A stretch of DNA of 64,000 nt, taken from Vermamoeba vermiformis. Lineage: Eukaryota; Tubulinea; Echinamoebida. Shown here one piece after another: positions 46,243-58,059 of this stretch (positions within the stretch are counted from its first letter, which is position 1; each line of letters opens with the position of its first letter). Location of the stretch: assembly GCA_045837725.1 (NCBI GenBank), contig JBEWZL010000084.1, positions 62,001 to 126,000 on the forward strand, written 5' to 3'. A program made the translations under genes and the position numbers. The notes beneath the pieces were generated by a model, which was not told the origin of the DNA, did no database searches, and saw only the letters and a program-made list of their open reading frames with translations.

Positions 46243-49200
46243 TTACATAAAATCTTCACCGCTTTCATCATCGCTGTCAATTTGCTGCGGAATGTTAATA
46301 AATCGCAATTTAAAGCCTGATTTGGTCGGACTAGTCGAGGAAGACCCTTTGCTCGGTGAAGTCAGAATGCTGTTCGTGTTGTTATTGATAGCACTCGATG
46401 AGGGACTGCTGAACATGTTCTTGAATGTGTTGCTCATAATAGCCTTGGTCTCGAGTTCCATGGCTCGTTCAGCAATTTGTTTTTCAACTTCACTTTCACC
46501 AACAACGTCCTGAAAAGCATAAAAATTAATAAATTGTTCTTTCCTTATTTGGAAATATTTTACGCACGGTATTCAAATGGCTATACACAACACCGTTCTC
46601 ACGCAACACTTCTTCGATGTCTTTATGAGACCGAATCGATGAGCTAGGTGCTGTGCTTGGTGCTAAAAATAGCAGGTCAGATACACTTGCCATAAAAGCA
46701 AATTAAGTCACGAGCTTTGTACCTTGCAACTGTTTTCGTGTCTCTTCAATGCCTTCATCATCGTCAATGTCGTGCGATATGATAACGGATCCGAGTTCAT
46801 TCTCGTCATCTCCTTCAGCTTTGACTTGATTGTTGTGCTCGTCGTTAGTGTTGTTAGTCTTGGCTATTTTGTAGAACATTTCTTTGCGCTCCGTTCTCTC
46901 GATGATTTCTACCAGGAAAATATTAGCGACAAATTAAATTTTTAAAAAATTTTTCGGACGTACCATTGGTTAGCACGGATTCAGTGTGCAATTTGAACAA
47001 ATTTGCAAGGCCGAAAATTTCACCCTCTTGGCCTTTAACGCCAGCCACGCCCTTGAAATATCTTCGTTCGGTGTTGCCGTGAAGCCCGATGTTAGCCAAT
47101 TGTTGTTTGTAGATCTGTCTGTTGTACGTCATTTCTTCGATTGTGCCTGCAGTCACTAAGCGGTATATTTGCGTGAATTTCTTTTGACCAATCCTGTACG
47201 CTCGGTCTTGGGCCTGCAAATCCAACGTGACATTCCCTAGCACGTGACGAATTAGTATACCGTTCAGTGAAACGCGATGAGTGGTATACTTACAATTAGG
47301 ATCGAATATGACAACGATATTTGCAGCTGAATGAAAATGTTAAAAGGAGTGCACCCAAAGTGACAGGTGTCAACTTACATGTCAAATTGAGGCCTAGACC
47401 GCAAGCCTTTGTGCTGACCAGAAACACGAACTGTGTCCGACTCTTGCTGAAGATGTCTACCAATCTTTTTTAACCAAATTAGTATCTGCTGTAATGTCAT
47501 AAATGTTCATCGGACTAACCTTTGTCGTGCTGCCATTGGTGTATTTCCGTCAATGCGACTGAACTCGAAATTTTCACGACGAAGAAAACGCGCTAGAATA
47601 CTAAAGTTCATTTAGTTAGTAGTGCTTTCAGTGAACGAAAGATTCATGAACGAAGTACGTACTCCATCATCTTGGTCGAATAAGAAAACAACAGAACTTT
47701 GTGACCTTCTTCGCGCCAGATTGGCAGCAGTGATTTCAGCACGCGTAACTTGCCGCAAATTTCCGTGTCATTGCCATTCCTAAAAAGGAAATTAGTCTAC
47801 CATTTCTAACCTCTTGTATAACCGTACTTGATAGCTTCTTTGATCGTATTTACATCTTCGCCAAAAGCGAGTTTTGCGAATTTCAAATCGCCTTTTGTTT
47901 TGTTCTCGTCTTCGCTCTTTTTCTTGGGCACTAACAGTGACAAATGATTCGACATTTTCTGCAGTCTAGTAATAGCAGGGAGTACTATAACATATATTAG
48001 TATTATAAAGATGTATGATATGATGGGATAAGTACCTATTGATTTCCAGTTCTTGCCGTCGGTCAGATCCGATTTGTGACAACATTGTACGGCCAATTGT
48101 CCCGAGCCACATTCACACGGAGAACATTTGCGGCGGAGTAATTGATAGTCCGGACTTTCTATCACTCGTTTGTAGCATCGCAGCTGCACATCCGTCGGGG
48201 CACAAAACACGACGTTGTCTTCTTTTCCAGGTAACTAGAGCAATTCTATGTCAGGACAAAAAACTTCCTAATTAGGAAATAACATACCTCGTGTGCAATA
48301 ATAGCCTTCGTACGGCGCAAAATAATTCGTTTCAACCTGTGAAAGAATTGTAAAAACTTGTTTGACTTGCCATATTTGGTAATACGTACTTCTCAGCCAA
48401 GCTCTTCGAAGCGATTCTTCCACGTGCAATTTGACCGCCAGTGGCATCATGCACGTGACCATTCTTAATCGGGCCGATGTATTGTTTTCTGAAGTGGTCT
48501 AAACTGCCCAAGAAACCGGTACAATGAAAATCGATCAAAGTCCACAACTCTTCGAATGAATTCTGCATCACTGTGCCTGTCAGTCCAAATCTTCTACGAG
48601 TCCTTATTCTTTTGCATAGCTGCGTCAATTTTGACTGTTTGTTCTTGATTTTGTGAACCTAAGAAATTTCTGGTCAGATCCGCCTTAACAATTATCAACT
48701 GCGACCAAATTACCTCATCAAATATCATACAACACCAATCAATAACATTAATGTCGTTGAAATTTGTCCTGAAAGTCTCGTAGCTAGTCAACATGACATC
48801 TAACTTGTCTGATTTCACTAACGATAAGGCCACTAGAAACCAACAATAAGAACCACAATATATATGTTATATTATAATTAATGTGAACCGTACTTGATCT
48901 GTCTTTGCCGTGAAAAATCATCACTCGCAAGCGACACCACTTTGTGAACTCTTTGTTCCAGTTCTCGAGCACTGACGCGGGACAAATGATCAGCACTGGC
49001 TGCTTCGTGACACCTTTGTAATCTTTGTCGCTAATCGAGGTCTTGTTTGTGTTCGTCGCTTGAGTCACTGTTGGCTCGTTCTCTGAATCGTCAATAACAA
49101 TCGGATTATTTTCGGTGACTTCTTCGTTATTGAACAAATCACTCGATGGCTCGCGACTCGAATTCTCCTTATTTGAAGATTTGTTCTTTGGATTGAAAAA

Positions 49201-50507
49201 GAACGTTGATTGTGATTCTTTGGCGCCTTTCAGTGCTGAAATGAAGGCAATCGCTTGAATAGTTTTGCCAAGACCCATGTCTAGGATCCTTATTATTAAC
49301 GTTTGTTTATACAGTATTATTTTACACGTACCGTCTGCTAGAATGCCGCCTCTGTTCTCTTTGTATAATGTGTACAAAAACAAGGCCCCGATCCGCTGGT
49401 ACGGCCGAAGATTCTTGTTGATAAACGCTGGAATCTAATAGATGTTAAATGATGTAGCCTATATATACAATATGACTGTGCACTTACTTGTACGATAGGC
49501 TGTTCACCAGGATTCAACACAAAAGGTTGCGCGACCACATCGTCGGGCATAGTTGCATCGTCGTGTCCTTGGCTATTACTTTCAAGAATCATGCGCTGAT
49601 TGGTTGCAGTTGTTTGCCTTGCCAACTCCTCAAAGTCCTCAGATTGTACCTCACGAGCATCAATACTGAGTGTGGCTTTTGGGCTGACATTCGACGTTGG
49701 CACCAGATCTTCTTCGAACTCGTTGACTTCATCTGCGACAGAAAGCAAATGCGCGTTGTTTAGACGTGGACCTATTACATATTATATGACTATAGAGATC
49801 GATGAATAAGGTGAAGGGTACTGACCAACCGGATTTAAAGGATTCAGCAAAATTTCGTCGACCTGCCCGCCTTTCTTTGGCAACACAAAGGCTCTGTTTT
49901 TCGGATCTTCTTTTTCAACGACGAAATACTGATTAGGTTTTGCCTTGGCACTGCGACGAGTTTAGAAAGTTAGCTAGTGAGATCGCGCTTACCTGTTGTC
50001 GGATGTAAGCAATTTTGCTTGTTTTAATTTCTTTTGCTTAGGTTCTTCAATTTTATGGTCTAATTTCTGTCTTTTGTGCCTTCCACGAAGCAGATCGGCG
50101 TCTTCTAACGAAACCACGTTTCTCTTTCGTCCAATAATTTCAGGAATTTTTTTAGGCGCCGTATTTTCGTTGCTATCTTCATATTCATCTCTATTTTCCT
50201 CTTCTTCTAAATTTTGAATGGTTTGATTATTTTTAATTTCTGGAATTGGTTCTGCGGGTCTCGTTGACAAGCTTCGTAAGTGGGACAAATTTTGACGAAC
50301 TGTGCTGGAAAAATCCGATCGAAACATAGGCTTGGGATTATTATTTACAACGCTGACATCCTGCGTGTGGCGGATCATTTCGGGTTGGGATGGCGCCAAT
50401 TTTCGGAACGATATTTTCGTCCGCACCTTCGATTGCATAGGACTGTATTCTATAGAATCGTCATCCATGCCGAAGACTTGTGGTACTCTGCTTGATTTGT
50501 GTGACAA
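46243..50507 (-). CDS. SNF2-family ATPase, ERCC6L2-like
   Basis: More than a dozen exons; roughly 1000-1100 residues. A polar, basic N-terminus (MSHKSSRVPQVFG; KRQKLDHKIEEPKQKKLKQA) precedes the helicase core: LRPYQRIGALFLYTLYKEN, motif I DMGLGKTIQAIAF, VLIICPASVLENWNKEF, DEVH motif II, FGLTGTVMQNSFEELWTLID, TGFLGSLDHFRKQYIGPIK, and motif VI region QDRAYRIGQKKFTQIYRLVT. A Cys-rich insert, CSPCECGSGQLAVQCC, and a Ser/Asp tail resemble ERCC6L2 (RAD26L), a nuclear DNA-translocating ATPase in DNA repair. The start is the first ATG of the open exon; MDDDSIEYSP 13 residues later is an alternative. It is convergent with the F-box-LRR-MLLE gene (120 bp between stops). Orthology is by motif only. Confidence 0.85.
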
Positions 50508-50664
50508 GATAAAAATTCCGAGAATTCAGTCGTGCTTACCCACGTGATCGTATTTACTGAACGGTTGCCAGGAAGGCCACGTTATGAAAGCAAGTTGTAA
50601 ATGTTAATTTAACTTGCGAAAAAATTGGCTATTGGTTTACTTCGTCGATGAAAATTGTTATTGA

Positions 50665-53146
50665 TTACAGTTGATTGTCCGTTTTTGCATACAAATAAAC
50701 ATTATTGCTAGAACCTACGGCAACGAGGTCCTCTTTAGGATGCCAGTTCACGTGCATTACCTAGAAAGCATGAAATCAGATCGGTTTTCAAACTTTAAAC
50801 GATCTGAAAAAAAAGTCCAAAACTCGCTTACCTTCTTAGTAAAATCGATACCACTCTCGTCGTAGGAATCATAGTCGTTTCGTCGAGACTTGCTTTTGGT
50901 ACCGATAGACGAAGCTCGTTTGCTTTTGTACAAAGTATTTCCATTGGGTCTGCTTGAAGGTTCGATTCTGTATAGGAAGTAATTTAGTATTGAATTAGTA
51001 GTACTGTTAGTATATATGGATAGTTACCTAGCGACTTCGATCTTAGTCGTCTTGTCGTACTGACAATCGATAACATTGAAGCTGTTGCTGTACGTGCCCG
51101 TGACCATGTATCTGCACGTGGTGTGAGGTTAGTAATTGTTGCAAACACACGCCACCTGTTTCCTAATATAGCAAGTGCCTACCTCGAAGAATGGCTAGCA
51201 GACGTCTCGAACTTGTCGAAAATGCAGTCGTTCTCGTACAGCTCGACTAGGCGGGTCTTCAAGTGATCGTGCACTTCGATCTTCTTGACAGGCTTAGCCT
51301 CCATATTGATGTCCCAGAGCTTCAAGGTCATGTAGTCACGTGATATCATGTAACGACCGTCCTTGCTGAACTTGACATCTGACACGGATGAAATGATCTC
51401 CGAGAAGAACGATCGAGACTTAAACTCGTCTGTGTCCATGAAGACCTTGGCACTGTTGTCGCACAATGCTTTTTGACGCATATCGGACAATTTCAAAAAG
51501 CCCTAAGTAAGATTCGGTCAGATACATCGAAACTTCCAAAAAAGGAAAATTCTATTTCTCGATTCGACGATTGTTTTCAATAATTACCTTGCTAGTACTA
51601 TACACAAATATATTACAATGTTGAGGATGACACTCCGAGCTCGTAATGACCTCGGTCAAGTCTTCCATATTCGCGGGTTTCATATCTACAAGAGCTGAGC
51701 ATTGGGTTAAGAAAAACGATCGATAAATATGCGGTAGACCCGTAGATGTATAATTAATACTATAAGGATACTAAACCCCTCGTTGGTGTTATTTAAGTTC
51801 CATAAAGTGACGCGCAAGTCGTCAGAAGAGACGAAGTTTTCAAGATCTGAGTTTAACGAGACAGAGTTGATGTGGAATGCGTGACCATTAGCATAAACGC
51901 GCTGAGGCTTGCATCTAATAGCAGGGTCTTTGCGAACGACTTTAGGAATTCGTAACTCGTCAGGCTGCCGAAAAACAAGTTAAAACTTTGTCGGCAACAG
52001 AAAAAGATCTGGATCTAACAGTACGAGCTTTGCTTAATTTTATGATATACCGGTCGTGCACAATAAGTAACGCCGTTTTATAATATTTGCTTACCGAGGA
52101 AGGGTTCGTCGATTCGTTATTTAAATTGGCTACAGTTTGCACTGTCGTCTCGCTAATGCGCCATAGCTTAATGGTTTTATCTAAATTTAGAAAATATTAT
52201 TTAGTACCGTTTGCCGTTTCTTAATTTTATAAAAATATCATCAGCAATCAACGATCGCGGATCACACACAGATTATTGGTAGTTCACAACGTAAAAGCTT
52301 TTAGTTTAATATGAATCTTATTTAAGATCGTTAATGAAGTGTTTTTAATGCATTATGATTGTTCAATTTACGTGCGATGAATAAAAAAGTGACTCGTGTC
52401 AAATTACGGATGTAAATGTCAACTCCAATTTGCGTTAATTTAGCTATTCGAATGCTGATTAAACTTACCGTTCGTGGACAATAAGAAGTTGCCTCGATAC
52501 TGCTTAGGAAGCCACCTGATCTTGTTGATTTTCTCTTCTATTTCGACACTTTTTAAATAGTCAAACTCAGCCTCATGGCTCTGAAATTCACACCACAAGC
52601 TGAACAAAGGCTTTCCGTGATCTCCCTATTAAATTAGGTATTTTAGTTATTTTCAAAAGATTTTTTTTGCTTGAATACGAGTTTCGATTGAATCTAATAT
52701 TTCAAGTTGATAATTGCGATGCTAGGCCAGCCAAAAGAGTTTAAATATGGTGTATATTAACTTATCGGTATTGAATGCGCTATCAGCTTTTGATATGTCA
52801 TTGAAAAAAATAGATTCAGAAGGAATATTGAAAATTGTTTTGAATTAATGGCGCCGCCATAGCATGGTGCCATGCGTAATTTTGTTAATACTCATCATTA
52901 CTTGTTGGTCTGTTTTTTTCAGCAAAACTATCCGTCCTCCTCTGTCACCAATAGCAAGCAGATCTCCTGTTTTATCGAACTCTATTGTTGAAATGGCATC
53001 GACTAATTGCATAAAATTATGAAATTAGTATTTAGCAAATTAAAATACGGTTAACAAGCCAGGTTATTACCATCTGGCGCTGCATCAAGATTTGATGGGC
53101 CACCAAATACTTGTGAAAACTTCCAGTCAGTGCCGCTATGGTCCAT
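50665..53146 (-). CDS. PP2A regulatory B subunit, B55/PR55 family
   Basis: A multi-exon WD40 protein of the PR55 family. The start [20 protein letters not shown] matches the B55 N-terminus (WCFSQVKG in animals). Later conserved strings include [53 protein letters not shown] and the last strand [20 protein letters not shown]. It forms the substrate-selecting propeller of trimeric PP2A. A larger intron (roughly 52190-52470) interrupts the gene. Upstream of the chosen start, a short open frame (EVEQLQREKKWAKLVARKST) lies in the spacer to the next gene. It has no ATG and may be an alternative leader exon. The protein's C-terminus (AKTDNQL) differs from animal forms. Confidence 0.93.
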
Positions 53147-53321
53147 TAACGTCAAATTAAGCTCAAATTAACGTTAACTATGCATTCCAAGTTTAAATTT
53201 TGATTTTACAATCGTTTCACACCTGTAGATTTTCGCGCAACAAGTTTGGCCCACTTTTTTTCCCTCTGTAATTGTTCCACTTCTGTCAAATAACATAATT
53301 ATATACCACACTTAAGCGACA
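53147..53321. promoter_or_regulatory. Bidirectional promoter, PP2A-B55 / penta-EF-hand gene (175 bp)
   Basis: Start codons of the divergent genes are 175 bp apart. A short Lys/Glu-rich minus-strand frame here may be an alternative first exon of the B55 gene. Confidence 0.35.
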
Positions 53322-54116
53322 ATGAGTTATCCTCCTCAACAACCCGGCGGCTATCCTCCCCAACAAGGAGGTTATCCTCCACAAGGTGGACCAGCAAAGG
53401 GTAAGCGATTTTAGGCCGAAATAAAATTAAATATAATTTATGGCGCTAGATTACACGAGGACAAATCGAATTTACGGCATCTGACGTCAATAATTAATAA
53501 AAAATTAATAATTTTCAAAGGCGGCTATCCTCCTCAAAGCGGTGCACCCGGTGGTTACCCTCCTCAAGGTGGTTATCCTCCACAACAACCTGGCGGCTAT
53601 CCACCACAGCAAGGTGGCTATCCTCCGCAAGGTAAGTGCGATCACACCGCAGGAATTCCACTTTACTAAATATTTACGAAATTGCGTCATTTCCTTGTGA
53701 GCTATTTAGACAGCATTAATTTAATAATGGCGCATAATTTCTAAATTTCGTTGCTGACAACTATGCTAGGCGGTTTCCCACCACAACAAGGCGGCTATCC
53801 TCCTCAGGGCGGTGCTCCCGGAGCTTATCCTCCACAACAGGGCGGCGCACCTGGTGCCTACCCTCCTCAAGGTGGTGCTCCTGGTGGTTATCCTCCTCAA
53901 CAGAGCGGTGGTTACCCTCCTCAACAAGGCGGCTATCCTGCTCAAGGCGGTGCTCCCGGTGCTTACCCTCCACAACAGGGCGGCTACCCACCACAAGGAG
54001 GTGCCCCTGGCGCTTACCCTCCTCAAGGCGGCGCTCCTGGCGGCTATCCCCCTCAACAGGGCGGTTACCCTCCTCAACAAGGTGGTTATCCTCCTCAAGG
54101 CGGTGCTCCTGGCGCT
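53322..54116 (+). repeat. Tandem codon repeats encoding YPPQ/QGG units
   Basis: Units of about 18-30 nt, built on TATCCTCCTCAA / CAAGGCGGT, recur across three exons. They create open frames on both strands; the minus-strand frames are artefacts of the repeat. Confidence 0.85.
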
Positions 54117-54973
54117 CAAAGTTGGGTGCGTGATCCGATCGATACTAACGACGTGAGAGCTTCGTGATATTAATCGCTTGTACAGGCTACTAACCACTAC
54201 TACGGTCAAATGCAAAACCCGCAAATCAACGAATTGCAAGTCAAGTTTAATTCCTTGGATCGCGGTACGTGTATCACCCATGATTCGAAGTTGCACTAAC
54301 ACTACTAACGCTATTATGCAGATCGCAGTGGCCGCTTGAGCAGCCGTGAGCTCACCAGCATTTCTTTTGGCACTCACCGCTTCACTCTTGACACTGCTAA
54401 TATTTTACTTCGTGCTTTTGACACTGATTATTCTGGCCAGATTGGTAAGTAAATGGGTCCTATCACTCTTATTCGTTTCTAACTGTATCTCCTCTCCTAG
54501 AATTCCAAGAGTTCGCCGCTATGAACCAATTCGTTAACAAGATGAGCACTCAATTTATGGCTCACGATCGAGATCGCAGTGGAAAGTTGGACGTCAATGA
54601 GACTGCTGCTGTCTTGACTGCTGAAGGCTTGCAAATGCCTTCTCAAACAATCGAGAAGATTATTCGCAAATACGACCGCTCATGGAAGTAAGTACTTTAC
54701 GTTCATTTCAGCACATCCAGACTGTTTCTCGTTCAGCCGTTGGCCCGCGAGCACATTTTTATTTAAATCTATGTATACTAGAACAATTATTCTTACATTT
54801 TACTGACAAGTCGCAATCTCCCAAGCCGTGGCGGTTTAACTTTCGAGGCGTTCATCAAGGTCGCTGCCCATTTGCTCCACTTGAAGGCTGTCTTCCAACG
54901 TAGCGATCCTAGCAACACCGGTCGTATCACCATCACTCTTCAACAGTTGGTTGATATGACTGTCGAAGTCTAA
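53322..54973 (+). CDS. Penta-EF-hand protein with long YPPQ/GG repeat head
   Basis: Eight exons. The first half (53322 to about 54116) encodes tandem [17 protein letters not shown] repeats typical of ALG-2/peflin/sorcin/grancalcin heads. The second half holds five EF-hands: [42 protein letters not shown], a degenerate KYDRSWN...GGLTFEAF, and [18 protein letters not shown]4 and EF5 lack full calcium ligands, as usual in the family, where EF5 mediates dimerisation. Penta-EF proteins bind membranes and ESCRT/annexin partners in response to Ca2+. Dictyostelium has two related proteins (PefA, PefB). The repeat head is split by two introns that each fall within a Gly codon, so exon duplication could lengthen it without frame loss. 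Confidence 0.93.
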
Positions 54974-55237
54974 GGCTGGACTAATTATAGCACAACCTGC
55001 CGAAAGGCTAGTTTGAAAAGTGTAAAAATATCTAACTGAATTAAATATCCTTCAAAACAGCCCCGAGAGTCACCAATTGAAGATTCAACAGTTCGCTGGG
55101 CCGCCGTGTACCTAGTAAGTAACCCCGAAAAAATACATTTTTTGCGGAGTTTGTAGCTCGCCACAATCTCGCACAAATTTTCATTCCAAACAAACCTCAC
55201 TAACCTAACAACACTACTCTTTCACTCAACACTTAAA

Positions 55238-56268
55238 ATGTCGTGGATGGACTTCAAGATGGCCAGTGCCAAGAGTACGTACTGAACCGAATCTAAAAAC
55301 AACTCCGAAGCGAGTCTTTTATTTTTAATTAATGTTAAATTAATAGCTAACGCTATTTCGTATCGTCCAATGAAGAGTATATAATTAACTTTGTTTTATA
55401 GAGGCACAAAAGATTGCCGAAGACTCCAAGAGAGTCCAAGTCGGCAAAGCCCAAAAGGGTACTGAAGCCAAGGCTACCTCCGTTGCCGATGACTTCCACA
55501 CCAAGCAAGCTTTGGGTAAGCTATATTGCAATTATAAATCCATTATTGGTTAATTATCGGTACACATCTTGCGGATTTTTCAATATTTTTATCGTGCACA
55601 ACGATCGTTAGCCTACATCAATTATATTAGTGTTACGTATAGTATAACCCGCGATTAATAGCTCTTTTAACATTCAGAGGCTCAAAAGAAGAACTCTTAC
55701 TCCAAGAGCAACCAATTGGCTCAACAAAAGGGTACTGGTGAGAAGGTTACCTCCGTCGCTGACGACTTCCACACCAAGCATGCTATTGGTACGTAGTGGC
55801 TATTTTTCTAATTTTTTATCAAATAATTGTACCAAATTTCTTGCTCACATCCGTATTTTTCAGATGCCCAAAAGAAGAACTCTTACTCCAAGAGCAACCA
55901 GTTGTCGCAACAAAAGGGTACTGGAGACAACTTGGCTCAACCCAAGGACATTGGCAAGTTCATTTCTCCCTCATCCACTCCTCGCAGCGGTGGCTACGAC
56001 TCTGCTCCTCAACACAACTACGAGTCCCACCATGAAGAGCCCGCTCAAGAGCAACACTACGAGCAAAGCCACGAGCAACACTACGAGGAGCAACCCGCTC
56101 AAGAGTACAGTAAGTTACACGCTACGACAGCCTTTACTTGATGGAAGATCGATAGCTAACGGTCTTTTAATAACAGCCGAGGAGTACCAAGAGGAGTACC
56201 AACAAGAGTACACCGAAGAGTACACCGAGGAGTACCAAGGTGGTGAATACTCCGAAGAGTACCAGTAA
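55238..56268 (+). CDS. Unknown protein with three internal repeats and an EEY-rich tail
   Basis: Five exons; the start MSWMDFKMASAK is preceded by an adenine-rich leader. Each of exons 2-4 begins with a version of AQKKNSYSKSNQLAQQKGTG and exons 2 and 3 end with TSVADDFHTKHAI, so exons correspond to repeat units of about 38 residues. Exon borders fall at the same phase, consistent with growth by exon duplication. The C-terminal part is His/Gln/Glu-rich (EEPAQEQHYEQSHEQHYEEQ) and ends in EEYQEEYQQEYTEEYTEEY-like repeats. No signal peptide or membrane span is seen. Strong codon bias suggests high expression. I do not recognise the family. A poly(A) hexamer AATAAA lies at 56347-56352. Confidence 0.8.
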
Positions 56269-56435
56269 ACGATCCGTCACTACTTGGTGCACTTCAGCAG
56301 TCTATGCTTGTACCAATAACATTGGCTATCCGTACTCACGGACATAAATAAAGTCTATTAAGAACATCCGTCCTCTTCTTCAGGTTGAAAACGCAGTGCT
56401 TTTCCAATTTTGTCAGTTTTGTTTTTTTTTTCCAG

Positions 56436-57899
56436 ATGAAGGCAACGGATGTGCCAGAAATCCAAGAATCTGGTCAGCGAATCGCTGTTACTTGGCAAAA
56501 TGTTGTCAAGCTCCTCGCGATATTAGTGTTCCTTGGTGCCTCTTTGGGCTTGTTTTTCTGGCTGATAAAGAGTGGCAAGCTACAGATATTTTTACACTGG
56601 CTAAAAGATGTCGGATTTTGGGGCAACTTAATATTAATAGCGATATTGATTCCACTTTGTTTTCCGGCAACTTTCGGTAAGATGCTCAAAATTTCAAATA
56701 ATATTAATTAAATTATTAAATCTGATTAATCAACACTATCATTATATAATGTATGTAATAATCTCGTAAAATTAATCACTTATGAATTTAAGATTGCTCG
56801 ATCGAGCTCGTAATATTAAATTTTCCTTTTAGGCTACGTGATTATTTGCATGTCATGCGGATTTTTGTATGGAATATTGCTGGGGTGGCTCACGAGTAAG
56901 AACTGACTTATAGGCATTTTATTCATTGAATTCCAAGCCAATTTTCATATTCAATAATTTACTAAAAATCTTCCAGTTACAATCGGTACGACACTCGGAA
57001 CAGTATTAGCATTCGTCGTATTTAGAAAAGGCCTCAAAGCGCGTGTACAAAGCTACGTTGATTCCACTCAGTAAGTTTCATCTGCTTTACCGTAATTACG
57101 CGTAACGGTCGGAAAAATAACTGTGAATTTAACTAGCAAACTGAAAGTCTTGCTGCGTGCACTAGAGCATCACCAAGTTAAGTTTGGTATTATGCTGCGA
57201 TATACACCTTTGCCTGTAGGCATTCAAACGGCAATTTTCGCGGTAAGTCCCTTTTCACTAAACAAATAAATCAAGGACGCGTCTTTAATATCGTTATTTA
57301 GCTGTCGCACATGCCCTTCTGGAAGTTCTTCGTCATATCATTTATCGCATTATTACCCGAGGAATTTATGTGGGCTTTTGCAGGACAAAAGGCATCTGAC
57401 CTGTCCGCGATTATTAGAGGTACGTGTCGTAGCCATACTCACCAAATATGACATAATAATGGTATATTAACGCATTGTATCGGTTAGGCGATGAAAATCT
57501 TGGTCCATTGGGAATTGTCGTTTTTGTTGGTGAGATCTGTATTTTGGCTGCAATTATTACGACCGTTATTATTGTCGGTCGAAAAGCCTTGCGTGAGGCA
57601 GAAGAAGAAGCGGCGCAAGAAGATCGCGAGAGCGGTGTCATCGATAATGCTGCTGAGAACAATGTGCCTGTGGACTTTGGCATCGTGATCACCGAGGAGC
57701 CTGCGGACATTGACGCGAAGAGTGTTGAACTAGAGGAGACCAATAGCAGTCAATATTCAGAGCCTACCGAGAGGAGTAAGTATAAGCATACGATATAGTA
57801 TTGGTGCTATATGTATCTATATGGCAAGTGAGCGAAGTGAATGGATCTAACCAGGATTTTATAGGCGAGCTCGTTCACTCTCAAGAGAAAAAACTGTAG
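56436..57899 (+). CDS. TMEM64 / TVP38 / DedA-like membrane protein
   Basis: Several exons encode a polytopic protein of about 330 residues. It starts MKATDVPEIQESGQRIAV; a frame open upstream is probably a leader ending in a TTTCCAG acceptor. Hydrophobic spans include VVKLLAILVFLGASLGLFFW, NLILIAILIPLCFPATFGY and GDENLGPLGIVVFVGEICIL with its downstream span. The SNARE-associated/DedA/VTT core is visible as YGILLGWLT..GTTLGTVLAFVVFRKGL and RYTPLPVGIQTAIFALSHMP. VTT-domain proteins of this class are lipid scramblase-like proteins of the Golgi or ER. The C-terminal tail is acidic and cytosolic (EEEAAQEDRES; VELEETNSSQYSEP). Confidence 0.85.
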
Positions 57900-58059
57900 A
57901 AAGAATCCTTATTTATTGAAGACTGTTAATACTGTAAATAACTGGAACTAAAATCCGCTTTTCACTGTGTGTAACGATCGGCCGACTGTTTTGATCTTTT
58001 TGTCAAGTTGTTTCTGTAGCTCTTGTTGCACCAAAACAACACAAATTAAATAATAGTAA

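Noticed and set aside
53225-53300. Upstream first exon of PP2A-B55 (EVEQLQREKKWAKLVARKST)
   Set aside because: It has no ATG in that frame before a stop, and the [13 protein letters not shown] start matches the family start directly. It is kept only as a possible alternative leader.
53505-54377. Long minus-strand and +1 frames over the penta-EF gene
   Set aside because: Artefacts of the tandem YPPQ codon repeat, which is open in several frames.
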